A DNA stretch of 64,000 nucleotides from Streptomyces sp. FIT100 (lineage in GTDB: Bacteria; Actinomycetota; Actinomycetes; Streptomycetales; Streptomycetaceae), in NCBI RefSeq assembly GCF_024584805.1, contig NZ_CP075715.1, forward strand, positions 6,605,526-6,669,525, read 5' to 3'. The position numbers and the translations under genes were made by a program. This document shows, piece after piece, positions 39,774-49,100 of the stretch (positions are counted from its first letter, which is position 1; each line of letters opens with the position of its first letter). A model generated the notes under the pieces. The model ran no database searches. It was given only the letters and a program-made list of their open reading frames with translations, and had not been told where the DNA came from.

Positions 39774-42040
39774 AGCGAGCCGTGGAAGGTGCGGTTCACC
39801 ACGTCGAGCTGCTGCTCCCGCGTGAGCCTGACGAAGTTGACCGCGTAGCCGCTGACGCGGATGGTCAGCTGCGGGTACTTCTCGGGGTGCTCCATCGCGT
39901 CCTCGAGCACGTCACGGTTGAGCACGTTGACGTTCATGTGGAAGCCGTCGCTTGCCGTGTACCCGTCGAGGACGCCCGCCAGGTTCGCGATCCGCTCCTC
40001 GTGGGTGCGGCCCAGGCCGTCGGGGGTGACCGTGCTGGTCAGGGAGACACCGTCCTCCGCGTTCCCGTACGGGATCTTGGCGACCGACAGCGCAGAGGCG
40101 ACGTAACCGTGCTTGTCCCGGCCGTTCATCGGGTTGGCACCGGGCGAGAACGGGGCGCCGGCACGGCGGCCGTCCGGCGTGTTCCCGGTCTTCTTGCCGT
40201 ACACCACGTTCGAGGTGATCGTCAGCACGGACTGGGTGTGCTCCGCGTCCCGATAGGTCGGGTGTGTGCGCAGCATCGCCATGAACTCCCGGACCAGCCG
40301 CACCGCGATCTCGTCGGCACGGTCGTCGTTGTTGCCGTAGGCGGGGTAGTCGCCCTCGACGGTGTAGTCGGTGGCGAGGCCGGTTGCGTCGCGGTGGACG
40401 GTGACCTTGGCGTGCTTGATCGCGGAGAGCGAGTCGGCGGCCACCGAAAGGCCGGCGATGCCGCAGGCCATGGTGCGGCGTACGTCGCGGTCGTGGAGCG
40501 CCATCTCGATGCGCTCGTAGGCGTACTTGTCGTGCATGTAGTGGATGACGTTCAGAGCGTGCACGTACACGCCCGCGAGCCACCGCATCTGTGCGTCGAG
40601 CTTCGCCAGCACCTCGTCGTAGTCGAGGACGTCGGAGGTGATGGCACCGGTGTCCGGGCCGACCTGGGCGCCTGACTTCTCGTCCCGGCCGCCGTTGATC
40701 GCGTACAGCAGGGCCTTGGCGAGGTTCACCCTGGCGCCGAAGAACTGCATCTGCTTGCCGACGGGCATCGCGGAGACGCAGCAGGCGATGGCGGTGTCGT
40801 CGCCGAACCGGGGGCGCATGAGCTCGTCCGACTCGTACTGCACCGAGGAGGTGTCGATGGACACCCTGGCGCAGAACTCCTTGAAGCCGCGCGGCAGCCG
40901 GGGCGACCAGAAGACCGTCATGTTCGGCTCGGGGGCCGGGCCGAGGTTGTAGAGGGTCTGGAGGTAGCGGAACGAGGTCCGGGTGACGAGCGGGCGCCCG
41001 TCCTCGCCCATTCCGCCGATCGACTCGGTGACCCAGGTCGGGTCACCGGAGAAGAGCTCGTCGTACTCGGGGGTGCGCAGGAAGCGGACGATGCGCAGCT
41101 TGATGATGAAGTCGTCGATCAGCTCCTGGGCCTGCTCCTCCGTGAGCCGGCCGGCCCGGATGTCGCGGTCCAGGTAGACGTCGAGGAAGGTGGAGGTGCG
41201 GCCCAGGGACATGGCGGCGCCGTTCTGCTCCTTCACCGCCGCCAGGTAGGCGAAGTACAGCCACTGGACGGCCTCGCGGCCGGTGGCGGCCGGGCCGGAG
41301 ATGTCGTGGCCGTAGGAGGCGGCCATCGCCTTGAGCTCGCCCAGGGCCCGGATCTGCTCGGCGAGTTCCTCGCGCAGCCGGATCGTCTCCTCCGGTGAGC
41401 GGCCGCCCGCGGACAGGGAGTCGAGCTCCGTCTTCTCCTGCTTCTTGGCCTCGATGAGGCGGTCGACGCCGTAGAGCGCGACCCGGCGGTAGTCGCCGAT
41501 GATGCGGCCGCGGCCGTAGGCGTCCGGAAGACCGGTGACGATGCCGGCCTTGCGGGCGGCGCGGATCTCGGGGGTGTAGGCGTCGAAGACACCGGCGTTG
41601 TGGGTCTTGCGGTAGTCGGTGAAGACCTTCTCCAGCTCCGGCGACACCGGGTAGCCGTAGGTTTCCAGGGAGGTGGCGACCATCCGCCATCCGCCGTAGG
41701 GCATGATCGCGCGCTTGAGGGGGGCGTCCGTCTGGAGGCCGACGATCAGCTCCCTGGCCCGGTCGATGTAGCCGGGCGCGTGCGCGGTGATGGTCGACGG
41801 GATGTCGTACGCGACGTCGTGGACGCCCTTGCGGATCTCCTCGGGGAACTTGTCGGTGATCGCCTTCCACACCGCTGTGGTGCGCTCGGTGGGGCCGCTG
41901 AGGAAGGACCCGTCGCCCTCGTACGGCGTGTAGTTCCACTGGATGAAGTCGCGGACGTCGACGGTGTCGCGCCACAGGCCGCCCTGGAAGCCTGCCCAGG
42001 CTTCGCGTTCCGTGGTTGCCATCGGCGGGGTGGAAGTCAT
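39770..42040 (-). CDS. pflB: Pyruvate formate-lyase (formate C-acetyltransferase)
   Basis: Glycyl-radical enzyme converting pyruvate and CoA to acetyl-CoA and formate. At 756 residues it is close to the 759 of E. coli PflB. The thiyl cysteines are Cys420-Cys421 in AIACCVSAM, and the radical glycine is Gly731 in IRVSGYAVNFV near the C-terminus. ATG at 42040 has GGAAGG upstream; a second ATG six codons in is possible. The enzyme is destroyed by oxygen when active, which makes its place in a presumed aerobe notable. It lies between narK and pflA on the same strand. Confidence 0.95.
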   Translation of the reverse strand: MTSTPPMATTEREAWAGFQGGLWRDTVDVRDFIQWNYTPYEGDGSFLSGPTERTTAVWKAITDKFPEEIRKGVHDVAYDIPSTITAHAPGYIDRARELIVGLQTDAPLKRAIMPYGGWRMVATSLETYGYPVSPELEKVFTDYRKTHNAGVFDAYTPEIRAARKAGIVTGLPDAYGRGRIIGDYRRVALYGVDRLIEAKKQEKTELDSLSAGGRSPEETIRLREELAEQIRALGELKAMAASYGHDISGPAATGREAVQWLYFAYLAAVKEQNGAAMSLGRTSTFLDVYLDRDIRAGRLTEEQAQELIDDFIIKLRIVRFLRTPEYDELFSGDPTWVTESIGGMGEDGRPLVTRTSFRYLQTLYNLGPAPEPNMTVFWSPRLPRGFKEFCARVSIDTSSVQYESDELMRPRFGDDTAIACCVSAMPVGKQMQFFGARVNLAKALLYAINGGRDEKSGAQVGPDTGAITSDVLDYDEVLAKLDAQMRWLAGVYVHALNVIHYMHDKYAYERIEMALHDRDVRRTMACGIAGLSVAADSLSAIKHAKVTVHRDATGLATDYTVEGDYPAYGNNDDRADEIAVRLVREFMAMLRTHPTYRDAEHTQSVLTITSNVVYGKKTGNTPDGRRAGAPFSPGANPMNGRDKHGYVASALSVAKIPYGNAEDGVSLTSTVTPDGLGRTHEERIANLAGVLDGYTASDGFHMNVNVLNRDVLEDAMEHPEKYPQLTIRVSGYAVNFVRLTREQQLDVVNRTFHGSL

Positions 42041-42146
42041 GGCTTTGCTGCCTTCCGGGTTGCGTGCGGTGGAGCGGCCCTGGCCGGGCCTGTGGCTCAT
42101 GGGGGCGGGGCGGGGGCGGGCGCGGCGGTGGCACGGCCGCCGGCGG

Positions 42147-43562
42147 TCAGCTCGGGGCTTCCGCGCCCTTGCGGGCGTAGTACCACCAGGTGATCGCGAT
42201 GCACGTCGCGTAGAAGCCCACGAAGCCCCACATCGCGCTGGTGACGGCGAAGTTGGCGAACAGCGCGGGGATGAAGAAGAAGCCGTACGCGGCGATCGCG
42301 GCGGTGAAGCCGGTGACGGCACCGGACTCCATCTCGGTCTGCTTCAGGGCCCTGGCGTACTCGGGCGTGTCCTCTGCCAGGCCCTTCAGGTGCCGACTGC
42401 GGAAGATCACCGGGATCTGCCGGAACGTCGAGCCGTTGCCGATGCCGGAGGAGACGAAGGCCGCGAGGAAGCAGAGGAAGAAGCCCGTGAAGTTCCCGCC
42501 GTTCCCACCGGTCGGCAGGAAGAAGATCACGCCGGTGATCGAGGCCGCCATGCCGGCGAACGACAGGAGGGTGACCCGGGCGCCGCCCAGCTTGTCGGCG
42601 ATCCAGCCGCCGGCCCAGCGGGCGAGTGCGCCGAGGGCGGGGCCCATCCAGGCGTAGGTGGCGACCGAGTAGTCCGGGAAGGTGGTCTTGATCAGCATCG
42701 GCAGGGCCGCGGCGAAACCGATGAAGGAGCCGAAGGTGCCGATGTACAGCCAGGTCATCAGCCAGGTGTGCTTGCGGCGGAAGATGATCCGCTGCTGCCG
42801 GAAGGAGGTGGCGGCCGTCTTCAGGTTGTTCTGGCCGAACCAGGCGAGCGCGGCGAGCAGGACCAGGACGGGTATCCACAGGAACGCGGCGTTCTGGAGG
42901 TAGACCTCGCCGCCCGTCTTGGCGTTGTGCTGGCCGGCGCCGATGGCGATCACCGAGCTGGTGATGACGATCGGCGTGAGCAGCTGGACGACGGAGACGC
43001 CCAGGTTGCCCAGGCCGCCGTTGATGCCGGTGGCGTTGCCCTTCTCGCGCTTGGGGAAGAAGAAGCCGATGTTGGCCAGCGCGGAGGAGAAGTTGGCGCC
43101 ACCGACGCCGCACAGGGCCGCGATCACGGCCATGGTGGTGAACGACGTCGAGGTGTCCTGGATGGCCAGGCCCAGCCAGACGAGGGGGACGACCAGGACG
43201 AGCGTGGACAGCGCGGTGAAGGTTCGCTGACCGAACTTGGGTCCCAGGAAGGTGTAGAAGATGCGGGACGTGCCGCCGGTGAGGCCGGGGATGGCCGTCA
43301 GCCAGAACAGCTGCGAGGTGCTGTAGCCGAATCCGACGTCCGTGAGATTGGTGGCGGTGACGCTCCACACCTGCCACACCACGAAGGCGACGAGCAGGGC
43401 GGGAACGGCGATCCAGAGGTTGCGCCGGGCGACGCGCTTGCCGATGGAGCTCCAGAAAAGGTCGTTCTCGGGCTCCCAGTCGGTGATGTCGCGGCCGGGT
43501 CGGTACTGCGCCGGGTCGAAAGACCGCCGGGTCGCGGCGGCCATTTCCTGAACGGCTGACAT
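42147..43562 (-). CDS. narK: NarK-type nitrate/nitrite transporter (MFS, NNP family)
   Basis: 471 residues with twelve membrane segments. The nitrate signature GINGGLGNLGVSVVQLL in TM5 and the loop GPKFGQRTF after TM2 fit the NarK group. Uptake of nitrate or export of nitrite is expected. It is the first gene of the narK-pflB-pflA run (106-bp gap to pflB). No nitrate reductase gene is in the window. AGGAC lies just upstream of the ATG. Confidence 0.9.
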   Translation of the reverse strand: MSAVQEMAAATRRSFDPAQYRPGRDITDWEPENDLFWSSIGKRVARRNLWIAVPALLVAFVVWQVWSVTATNLTDVGFGYSTSQLFWLTAIPGLTGGTSRIFYTFLGPKFGQRTFTALSTLVLVVPLVWLGLAIQDTSTSFTTMAVIAALCGVGGANFSSALANIGFFFPKREKGNATGINGGLGNLGVSVVQLLTPIVITSSVIAIGAGQHNAKTGGEVYLQNAAFLWIPVLVLLAALAWFGQNNLKTAATSFRQQRIIFRRKHTWLMTWLYIGTFGSFIGFAAALPMLIKTTFPDYSVATYAWMGPALGALARWAGGWIADKLGGARVTLLSFAGMAASITGVIFFLPTGGNGGNFTGFFLCFLAAFVSSGIGNGSTFRQIPVIFRSRHLKGLAEDTPEYARALKQTEMESGAVTGFTAAIAAYGFFFIPALFANFAVTSAMWGFVGFYATCIAITWWYYARKGAEAPS

Positions 43563-43911
43563 GGCTGTCCTGGTGGGTGAGTAGGAAAGTCCTTGCTCTT
43601 CCAGGTTTCTCCCGGGGGCAGCGGGAGGTGAGAGGCCATGGTCAGCAGTGCGAGGCGACCTAGGTCCCGTCGCCCGGCGGACTTCCGGTACCGGTGCATG
43701 GGTCCACCTGGTCCCTGCCGGAGATCTCGGGGGAGCGCCGACGGCGGGTGCCCCGAGGCCCGGGCCCGCGCCTCGCCCCCTGGCCCGGGCCCGCGCCTCG
43801 CCCCCTGGCCCGGGCCCGCGCGTCGCCCTCTGGTGCGGGCGTGCGCGTCGCCCTCTGGTGCGGGCGCGCGGCAGGCGGATCCCGGGCCTGCCGGGCGCCC
43901 GCACCCTCTGG
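43563..43911. other. Intergenic stretch upstream of narK, with a 25-bp tandem repeat
   Basis: No credible gene is visible on either strand. It should contain the promoter of the narK-pfl operon in its left part (43563-43750). I looked for a TTGAT-N4-ATCAA (FNR/CRP type) box and did not see one. The right part is the repeat described separately. Confidence 0.6.
43757..43881. repeat. Five copies of a 25-bp tandem repeat
   Basis: Unit starts fall at 43757, 43782, 43807, 43832 and 43857, an exact 25-bp period, with consensus GGCCCGGGCCCGCGCCTCGC plus CCCCT. The first three units are near identical; the last two share GGTGCGGGC changes, so the array has two sub-types. It lies between the nuclease terminator and the narK promoter. 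Confidence 0.9.
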
Positions 43912-43935
43912 GGACGCCTGTGGCCGCAGGCGTCC
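43912..43935 (-). terminator. Hairpin after the secreted nuclease gene
   Basis: GGACGCCTG and CAGGCGTCC form a nine-pair stem with loop TGGCCG, seven bases after the stop codon. Confidence 0.8.
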
Positions 43936-43941
43936 TCTCGG

Positions 43942-44805
43942 TCAGAGGTTGAACGTGGCCACCACGGCCAGGTGGTCCGAGGGCCAGTTGCTGCCTCCGC
44001 CCCAGGTGCGCGCCCTCGTCGCGTCGAGGGAGCCGCCGCGGTAGAGGATGAGGTCGATCCGGTCCTGCGGCTCGGGGCGGCCCGCGTTCCACTTCACCAC
44101 CGGGGACCAGGTGTTGCCGGGCGTCAGGAGCTCGCTGGGATTGACCTCGCGGTACGCGTCCCAGTACCCGGCGTCCGCGAATACCTTGGTGGCCGGCCAC
44201 TGCACCACCGAGTTGCAGTGCGTCGCCTGGGTGCTCGCCGTCCAGTCCAGGTGCGAGGGGGTGTTGAAGTCACCGGCGATGATGGCCGGGCTGGAACCGG
44301 CCCAGCTGAGGATCTCCTGGGCCTGCTTCTTGCGGTTGGCCTCGTCGGCGTAGATCGTCGCGTAGCTGTCGTTGTCGAAGCAGGCGTTGTACGGGCCGTA
44401 CTTCGTGTAGTCGAGATGCGCCGAGTAGATCCACACGCCCTTGATCTTGACCGCGACCGTGCCGTTGCCGCTGGAGGTCCAGTCCTGCCCTTCGAAGGGC
44501 AGACGGCTGATGATGTCGACGTGGGTCCCGGTGTTGGTGGCGTACCAGCCGAGCTTGTCGGCGATCTGCTTGGTGGAGTTGCCCGAGTACTCCTGGAGCG
44601 AGACGACGTCCGCCCCGGCCTTGGTGATCTCGCCGGCGATCTTGCTGACGCCGTCGGTGACCTGGGTGCCACCGTGCCAGGTGTTGAAGCTCATCACGGT
44701 GAGGGTGTCCGCGGCGGACGCGGCGGGCGCGGGTCCGGCGACAGTGAGGGTGAGCGCGGCGGCGAGGCCCAGTCCGGCCGCCCGGCGACGGAATTTCATG
44801 TTCAT
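43942..44805 (-). CDS. Secreted endonuclease/exonuclease/phosphatase-family protein
   Basis: 287 residues with a signal peptide (cleavage probably after APAASA, residue 32). The mature protein is a DNase-I-fold metallohydrolase: LTVMSFNTWHGG (Asn), VSLQEYSG (catalytic Glu), IYSAHLDY, AIIAGDFNTPSHLDW (Asp/Asn) and SDHLAVVATFNL (Asp-His). It may be a nuclease or a phosphodiesterase. Upstream, GTTCACC occurs twice with 13-bp spacing, similar to but not matching the 11-bp period of PHO boxes, and the 12-mer palindrome at 44864 is present. Confidence 0.9.
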   Translation of the reverse strand: MNMKFRRRAAGLGLAAALTLTVAGPAPAASAADTLTVMSFNTWHGGTQVTDGVSKIAGEITKAGADVVSLQEYSGNSTKQIADKLGWYATNTGTHVDIISRLPFEGQDWTSSGNGTVAVKIKGVWIYSAHLDYTKYGPYNACFDNDSYATIYADEANRKKQAQEILSWAGSSPAIIAGDFNTPSHLDWTASTQATHCNSVVQWPATKVFADAGYWDAYREVNPSELLTPGNTWSPVVKWNAGRPEPQDRIDLILYRGGSLDATRARTWGGGSNWPSDHLAVVATFNL

Positions 44806-44863
44806 GCCATGGTGGTATCAAGCGGTGGTATGCCACAGGCGGAGCCGCGGTGAACGGCTGGGG

Positions 44864-44875
44864 TGAACACGTTCA
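44864..44875. promoter_or_regulatory. Second copy of palindrome TGAACGTGTTCA
   Basis: TGAACACGTTCA on the plus strand is the reverse complement of the 12-mer at 15034-15045. It lies about 60 bp upstream of the secreted nuclease start. Confidence 0.4.
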
Positions 44876-44992
44876 TCACCTGCGCACGACTCCATCCGAT
44901 GCCGCATGCGGACCGCCCGGTCCCGGCTGCGCGCGCCGTGGGGGTGGCGTGTGTTTCAGGTAGTGGGATGTCCGGGATCGGACTTGCCTCAG

Positions 44993-45006
44993 AGGTGTAG
45001 ACCAAT
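44993..45006. promoter_or_regulatory. DasR/GntR-type operator before the GntR gene
   Basis: AGGTGTAGACCAAT is a two-mismatch version of the TGGTCTAGACCA core of dre sites bound by HutC-type GntR regulators. It sits about 56 bp before the GTG of a GntR/UTRA gene, so autoregulation is likely. Confidence 0.5.
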
Positions 45007-45061
45007 GCTAGCTTGATGCCGCACCGCGCTCGGACCGTCACATTCCGTGAGGTGAGTCTTT

Positions 45062-45880
45062 GTGTCCCCGTCGCGCCGTCAGCGTGATGCCGTTCCGGCC
45101 TATCTGCGCATCGCCGCACATCTCGAGGGTGAGATCGCAGCGGGCTGCATGCCCGTACACGCCAAGCTGCCTCCCGAGCGGGTGCTCACCGCTCGGTTCG
45201 GCGTCAACAGGTACACCGTCAGGGCGGCTCTGCAGCACCTGCGGGAGAGGGGGCTCGTGGTCACGGACCGCCGGGGCACCTTCGTGGCCGGGACCGCCGC
45301 AGCGCCCCGCTCCGGCTCCGCCACGTTCCGCACCGCCCGTGCGGAAGGCGCGGATGTGGAACAGGCCGTGCCGATCTTCCCCGTCGATGTCGTCGGCTGT
45401 CTGATTTCGGGGCAGCTGTTCAGCGCATCGGTCTCCGCGGCCATGGCCGAGCTGCTCGGCATCCCGCCCACCCGGCAGGCGCTGGTGCACCACCAGCGCG
45501 CGGTCACCGTCGCGGGCGAGCCGATGCACGAGGCCGTGACCCGCTTCACACCCGTCGCGACGGTGGAGGTCCCCGAACTCTCCCGATACCTGCCCCGCCT
45601 GCCGGTGACCGACCCCGACCTGCGGCTTCTCCACCAATGGGTCGTCCGGGCCGGATTCCGTCCCACGGTCAGGGAGACGATCACGCTCACCCGCCACGCC
45701 GCGCAGCACGGTCCCGGGGCCGCCCCCGAACTGGCCGTGCGCCGGCACCTGTGCGACCAGCAGGGGCGCCTGCTCGCCGTGACCGACCTGACGTTCCACC
45801 GCGCATGGCAGCAGATCACCCTCGACTACACCGACCCTGCCGCGAGCACCCACTGCGTACAGGCAGGTCCGGCACGCTGA
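45062..45880 (+). CDS. GntR-family regulator with UTRA domain (HutC/PhnF type)
   Basis: 272 residues. N-terminal winged helix at about 11-77 (PAYLRIAAHLEGEIAAG, LPPERVLTARFGVNRYTVRAALQHL) and a UTRA effector domain at about 90-260. GTG start follows GAGGTGAG. The HutC branch binds sugars, phosphonates or amino-acid derivatives. It is divergent from the secreted nuclease and convergent with the siderophore operon; the nuclease is a possible target. Confidence 0.9.
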   Translation: MSPSRRQRDAVPAYLRIAAHLEGEIAAGCMPVHAKLPPERVLTARFGVNRYTVRAALQHLRERGLVVTDRRGTFVAGTAAAPRSGSATFRTARAEGADVEQAVPIFPVDVVGCLISGQLFSASVSAAMAELLGIPPTRQALVHHQRAVTVAGEPMHEAVTRFTPVATVEVPELSRYLPRLPVTDPDLRLLHQWVVRAGFRPTVRETITLTRHAAQHGPGAAPELAVRRHLCDQQGRLLAVTDLTFHRAWQQITLDYTDPAASTHCVQAGPAR

Positions 45881-45904
45881 CCGGGTGCCAGGACGCCGTG
45901 CCCC

Positions 45905-45933
45905 GGCGCGCGGGCCGGGGGCCCCGTGCGCCG
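45905..45933. terminator. GC-rich imperfect hairpin between convergent genes
   Basis: GGCGCGCGGGCC pairs with GGCCCCGTGCGCC with one mismatch and one bulge. It separates the GntR gene from mbtH. Confidence 0.5.
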
Positions 45934-45940
45934 ACGAGGA

Positions 45941-46129
45941 TCATCGCCATGCCGCATCCACCAGGCGCACGCAGGCGTCGTATGGGGCCGGGCCGAAGCG
46001 GGCGCTCCAGCCCGGCGGTACGGCGCGCCAGGCGGGCCACAGGGACAGCTGCCCGTGGGCGTTCTCCAGCACGAGGTGGGTGTCGTTGCCGTCGGGGCCC
46101 GGATCGAACGGACCGACTTCACTGCTCAT
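45941..46129 (-). CDS. MbtH-like protein
   Basis: 62-residue partner of NRPS adenylation domains, needed for their folding or activity. The family signature is present: LVLENAHGQLSLWPAWRAVPPGWS, ending in CVRLVDAAWR. Its start overlaps the stop of the EntF-like NRPS gene, so it is the last gene of the siderophore operon and is made together with its client. Confidence 0.93.
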   Translation of the reverse strand: MSSEVGPFDPGPDGNDTHLVLENAHGQLSLWPAWRAVPPGWSARFGPAPYDACVRLVDAAWR

Positions 46130-49100
46130 GCGTCGAGCTCCTTCAAGCGAGCCGTCAGGATGGCGGCGATGTCGTCGAGGTGGCGGTCCTGCAGCAGCTG
46201 TGGATGGGTGCAGTCCAGGTCGTGGTTGACGATCGCGCCGCTGACGTGCGCGTGCCATGCCTGCCATGTGAGCCAGTCCTCCGTCCGCGGCGCGGCTGCC
46301 GTGAAGAAGAGCAGGTTGCCGTCGTAGGGGCGGTGCCGGTGCTCGCGCACCATGCGCGCGTGGTGGGGCACGACTTCGAAGATCTTCGACAGGGTCCGGT
46401 CGCTGAGCCCGGCGAGGGGGCTGCCCGCCCGTCGCAGCGTGGCCAGCACGTCCTCGCGGGTGCGCTCGTCGGTGCGGTCGAAGCCGGCCATGCGGAGCAC
46501 CGCGGTGAGCGCGTCGCCTTCCTCGGGCGCCGGCCGCTCCCGCCACTGCTCGGTCGGGAACGCGTCGCACAGTGCGAGGAGGTCGACCTCCTCCTCGGCC
46601 TCCTGGAGCATGCAGGCCACGGTGTGCGCGAGGATTCCGCCGAGGGACCAGCCGAGCAGCCGGTACGGACCATGTGCCCGCACCGCGCGGAGGCACTCGA
46701 CGTAGTCGGCCGCCTGTCCCCGCAGAGTGTCCGGCAGCGGCTCGTCGCGGACCAGGCCGCGCGCCTGGATGCCGTACAGGGGCTGGTCCGGACCGAGGCG
46801 GGCGGACAGACCCGCATAGCACCAGGAGATGCCACCGCTCGGGTGGAACGCGAACAGCGGGGTCCGCCCGCCGTCGGTGCGCAGCGGAAGGAGGACGTCG
46901 AGGGCCTCTTCGGCCGAGCTCCCTCCGAGTCCTGCACCGTGTGGCGATCCCGCGGCCTTGAGCCGGGCGGCGAGAGCGGCGGGGGTCGGCGCCTCGAACA
47001 GCGAGCCGATGGTCAGCTCGGTGCCGTACTCCTCCCGCACCCGCGCCACCAGTTGTACCGCGGACAGAGACGTGCCGCCCAGGTCGAAGAACGCGTCGTC
47101 GGGACCGGCCCGTCCGACCCCGAGCACCTCCGCGAACAGCCGCTTCAGCGCCTCCTCGAGCGGGTCGGACGGACACCCGGCGTCCTCGGCGCCGGTGAGG
47201 ACGGGGGTGGGCAGCGAGCGGCGGTCCAGCTTGCCGTTGGGACTCAGCGGCAAGGCGTCGAGGCGGACGACCGCCGCCGGGACCATGTGTTCCGGCAGCA
47301 CCTGGGCCAGTCGGGCCCGTACGGCCGCGGGATCGGCGTCACCGGTCACGTACCCGACGAGCCGGTCGTCCCGCACCAGGGCGCACGCGCCGTCCACGTC
47401 GGGCTGTTCCACCAGCGCGGCCTCGACCTCGCCCAGCTCGATGCGCTGCCCGCGCAGCTTCACCTGGCGGTCGGTGCGGCCGAGGTAGTCGAGCTCGCCC
47501 TGATCCGTCCAGCGCGCCAGGTCGCCCGTGCGGTACATCCGGCTGCCCGGCGGCCCGAAAGGGTCGGCCACGAACCGGGACGCCGTCAGCGCGGGGCGGT
47601 TCAGATAGCTGTCGGCCAACTGCCGGCCCGCCAGGTACAGCTCACCCGGGATGCCCGGCGGGCACGGCTGGAGGGCCGCGTCCAGCACGTACAGGCGGGT
47701 GTTCCACACCGGCCTGCCGATCGGAACCGGGCCGCTGCTGTCCGGGGCGCACAGGTGGTACGTGACGTCGACGGCGGCCTCCGCCGGCCCGTACAGGTTG
47801 TGCAGTTCGACGTCGGGCAGCGCCCGTACGAAGGCGTTCAGCGTTTCCGGGGGCAGGGTCTCGCCGCCGCAGAAGACCCGGCGCAGCCCCGTACAGGCGG
47901 ACGTGTCGGCCTCGGCCAGGAAGGCATGGAGCATCGACGGCACGAAGTGGCAGACGGTGACGGACCGTTCGCGGATCAGACGGGCGAGTTCGACCGGATC
48001 CTTGTGGACCCCCGGCTCGGCGACGACCAGCGCCGCGCCCTCGCGCAGCGGCCAGAAGAACTCCCATACGGACACGTCGAACGAGGACGGGGTCTTGTGC
48101 AGCACCCGGTCGCCGGCGGCCAGCGGGTAGGTGTGCTGCATCCATCGCAGCCGGTTGTCGATCGCCCCGTGCGAGACGACGACGCCTTTGGGGCGGCCCG
48201 TGGAGCCGGAGGTGTAGATGACGTACGCGGGGTGGGCGGGCGTGAGCGGACGTGCCGGGTTGACCGGCGGGTAGGGGGAGATGTCGAGTTCGTCGAGGAC
48301 GACGAGCGGGACCCCGGCGTCCTCGGGAAGGCGTCCCGCACGGTCGACAACGGCGCACACCGGCGCCGCGTCCCGGAGCATGTACGCGAGTCGCTGCGCC
48401 GGATAGTCCGGGTCGAGCGGCAGATACGCCGCACCCGACTTGAGCGTGGCGAACACGGTGGCGACCAGCTCCGGCGAGCGGGGCACCGAGACCGCGACCA
48501 CGGCACCCGGCCGGGCGCCGAGGGTCTGCAGGTGCCGGGCCAGCCGGCTGGCGTGGGCGTTCAGCTCCGCGTACGTCAAGGAGACGTCCCCGTACACCAG
48601 GGCGGTCGCGTCCGGAGTGTCCATGGCGCGTGCCTCGATCGGGCCGATGAGCGTGGTCGGGGGCAGCGTGCGTTCGGTCTCGTTGAACTCCCTGAGGACC
48701 AGGGCGTGTTCGGCGGGCGTGGCGATGGGATGGACGGCGAGCGGCTGCTGCGGGTCGGTGGCGGTGAGACGGTCCAGCAGGTGGAGGAAGCGGTTCTGGT
48801 GGGCGGCGAGGTCGGCGTCCTCGTAGAGGGCGGGGTTGCCGTCGTGGTCGATGCACAGACCACGGCCGTCGGCGCGGGCGTAGACGTTGACCCTCAGGTC
48901 GTCGACCGGTCCCGCGGCCAGGTTGCGTGCCCGAGCGGGCGCACCCGCGAAGTCGACGGCGTAGTCGAAGGGCATGATGTTGAGGACCGGGCCGATCAGG
49001 GCGCGGTTCTCGCTGAGCAGTCCCAGGTCGCGGCGGATGTCCTCGTAGCGGTAGCGCTGGTGGCGGCGCGCTTCGCGGATGCCGAGCACCACTCGGTGCA

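Noticed and set aside
43757..43881. CRISPR array
   Set aside because: The 25-bp units are directly adjacent with no unique spacers, and no cas gene is present.
44842..44872. PHO box upstream of the secreted nuclease gene
   Set aside because: The GTTCACC repeats are 13 bp apart, not the 11 bp expected for PhoP direct repeats; noted only as a similarity.
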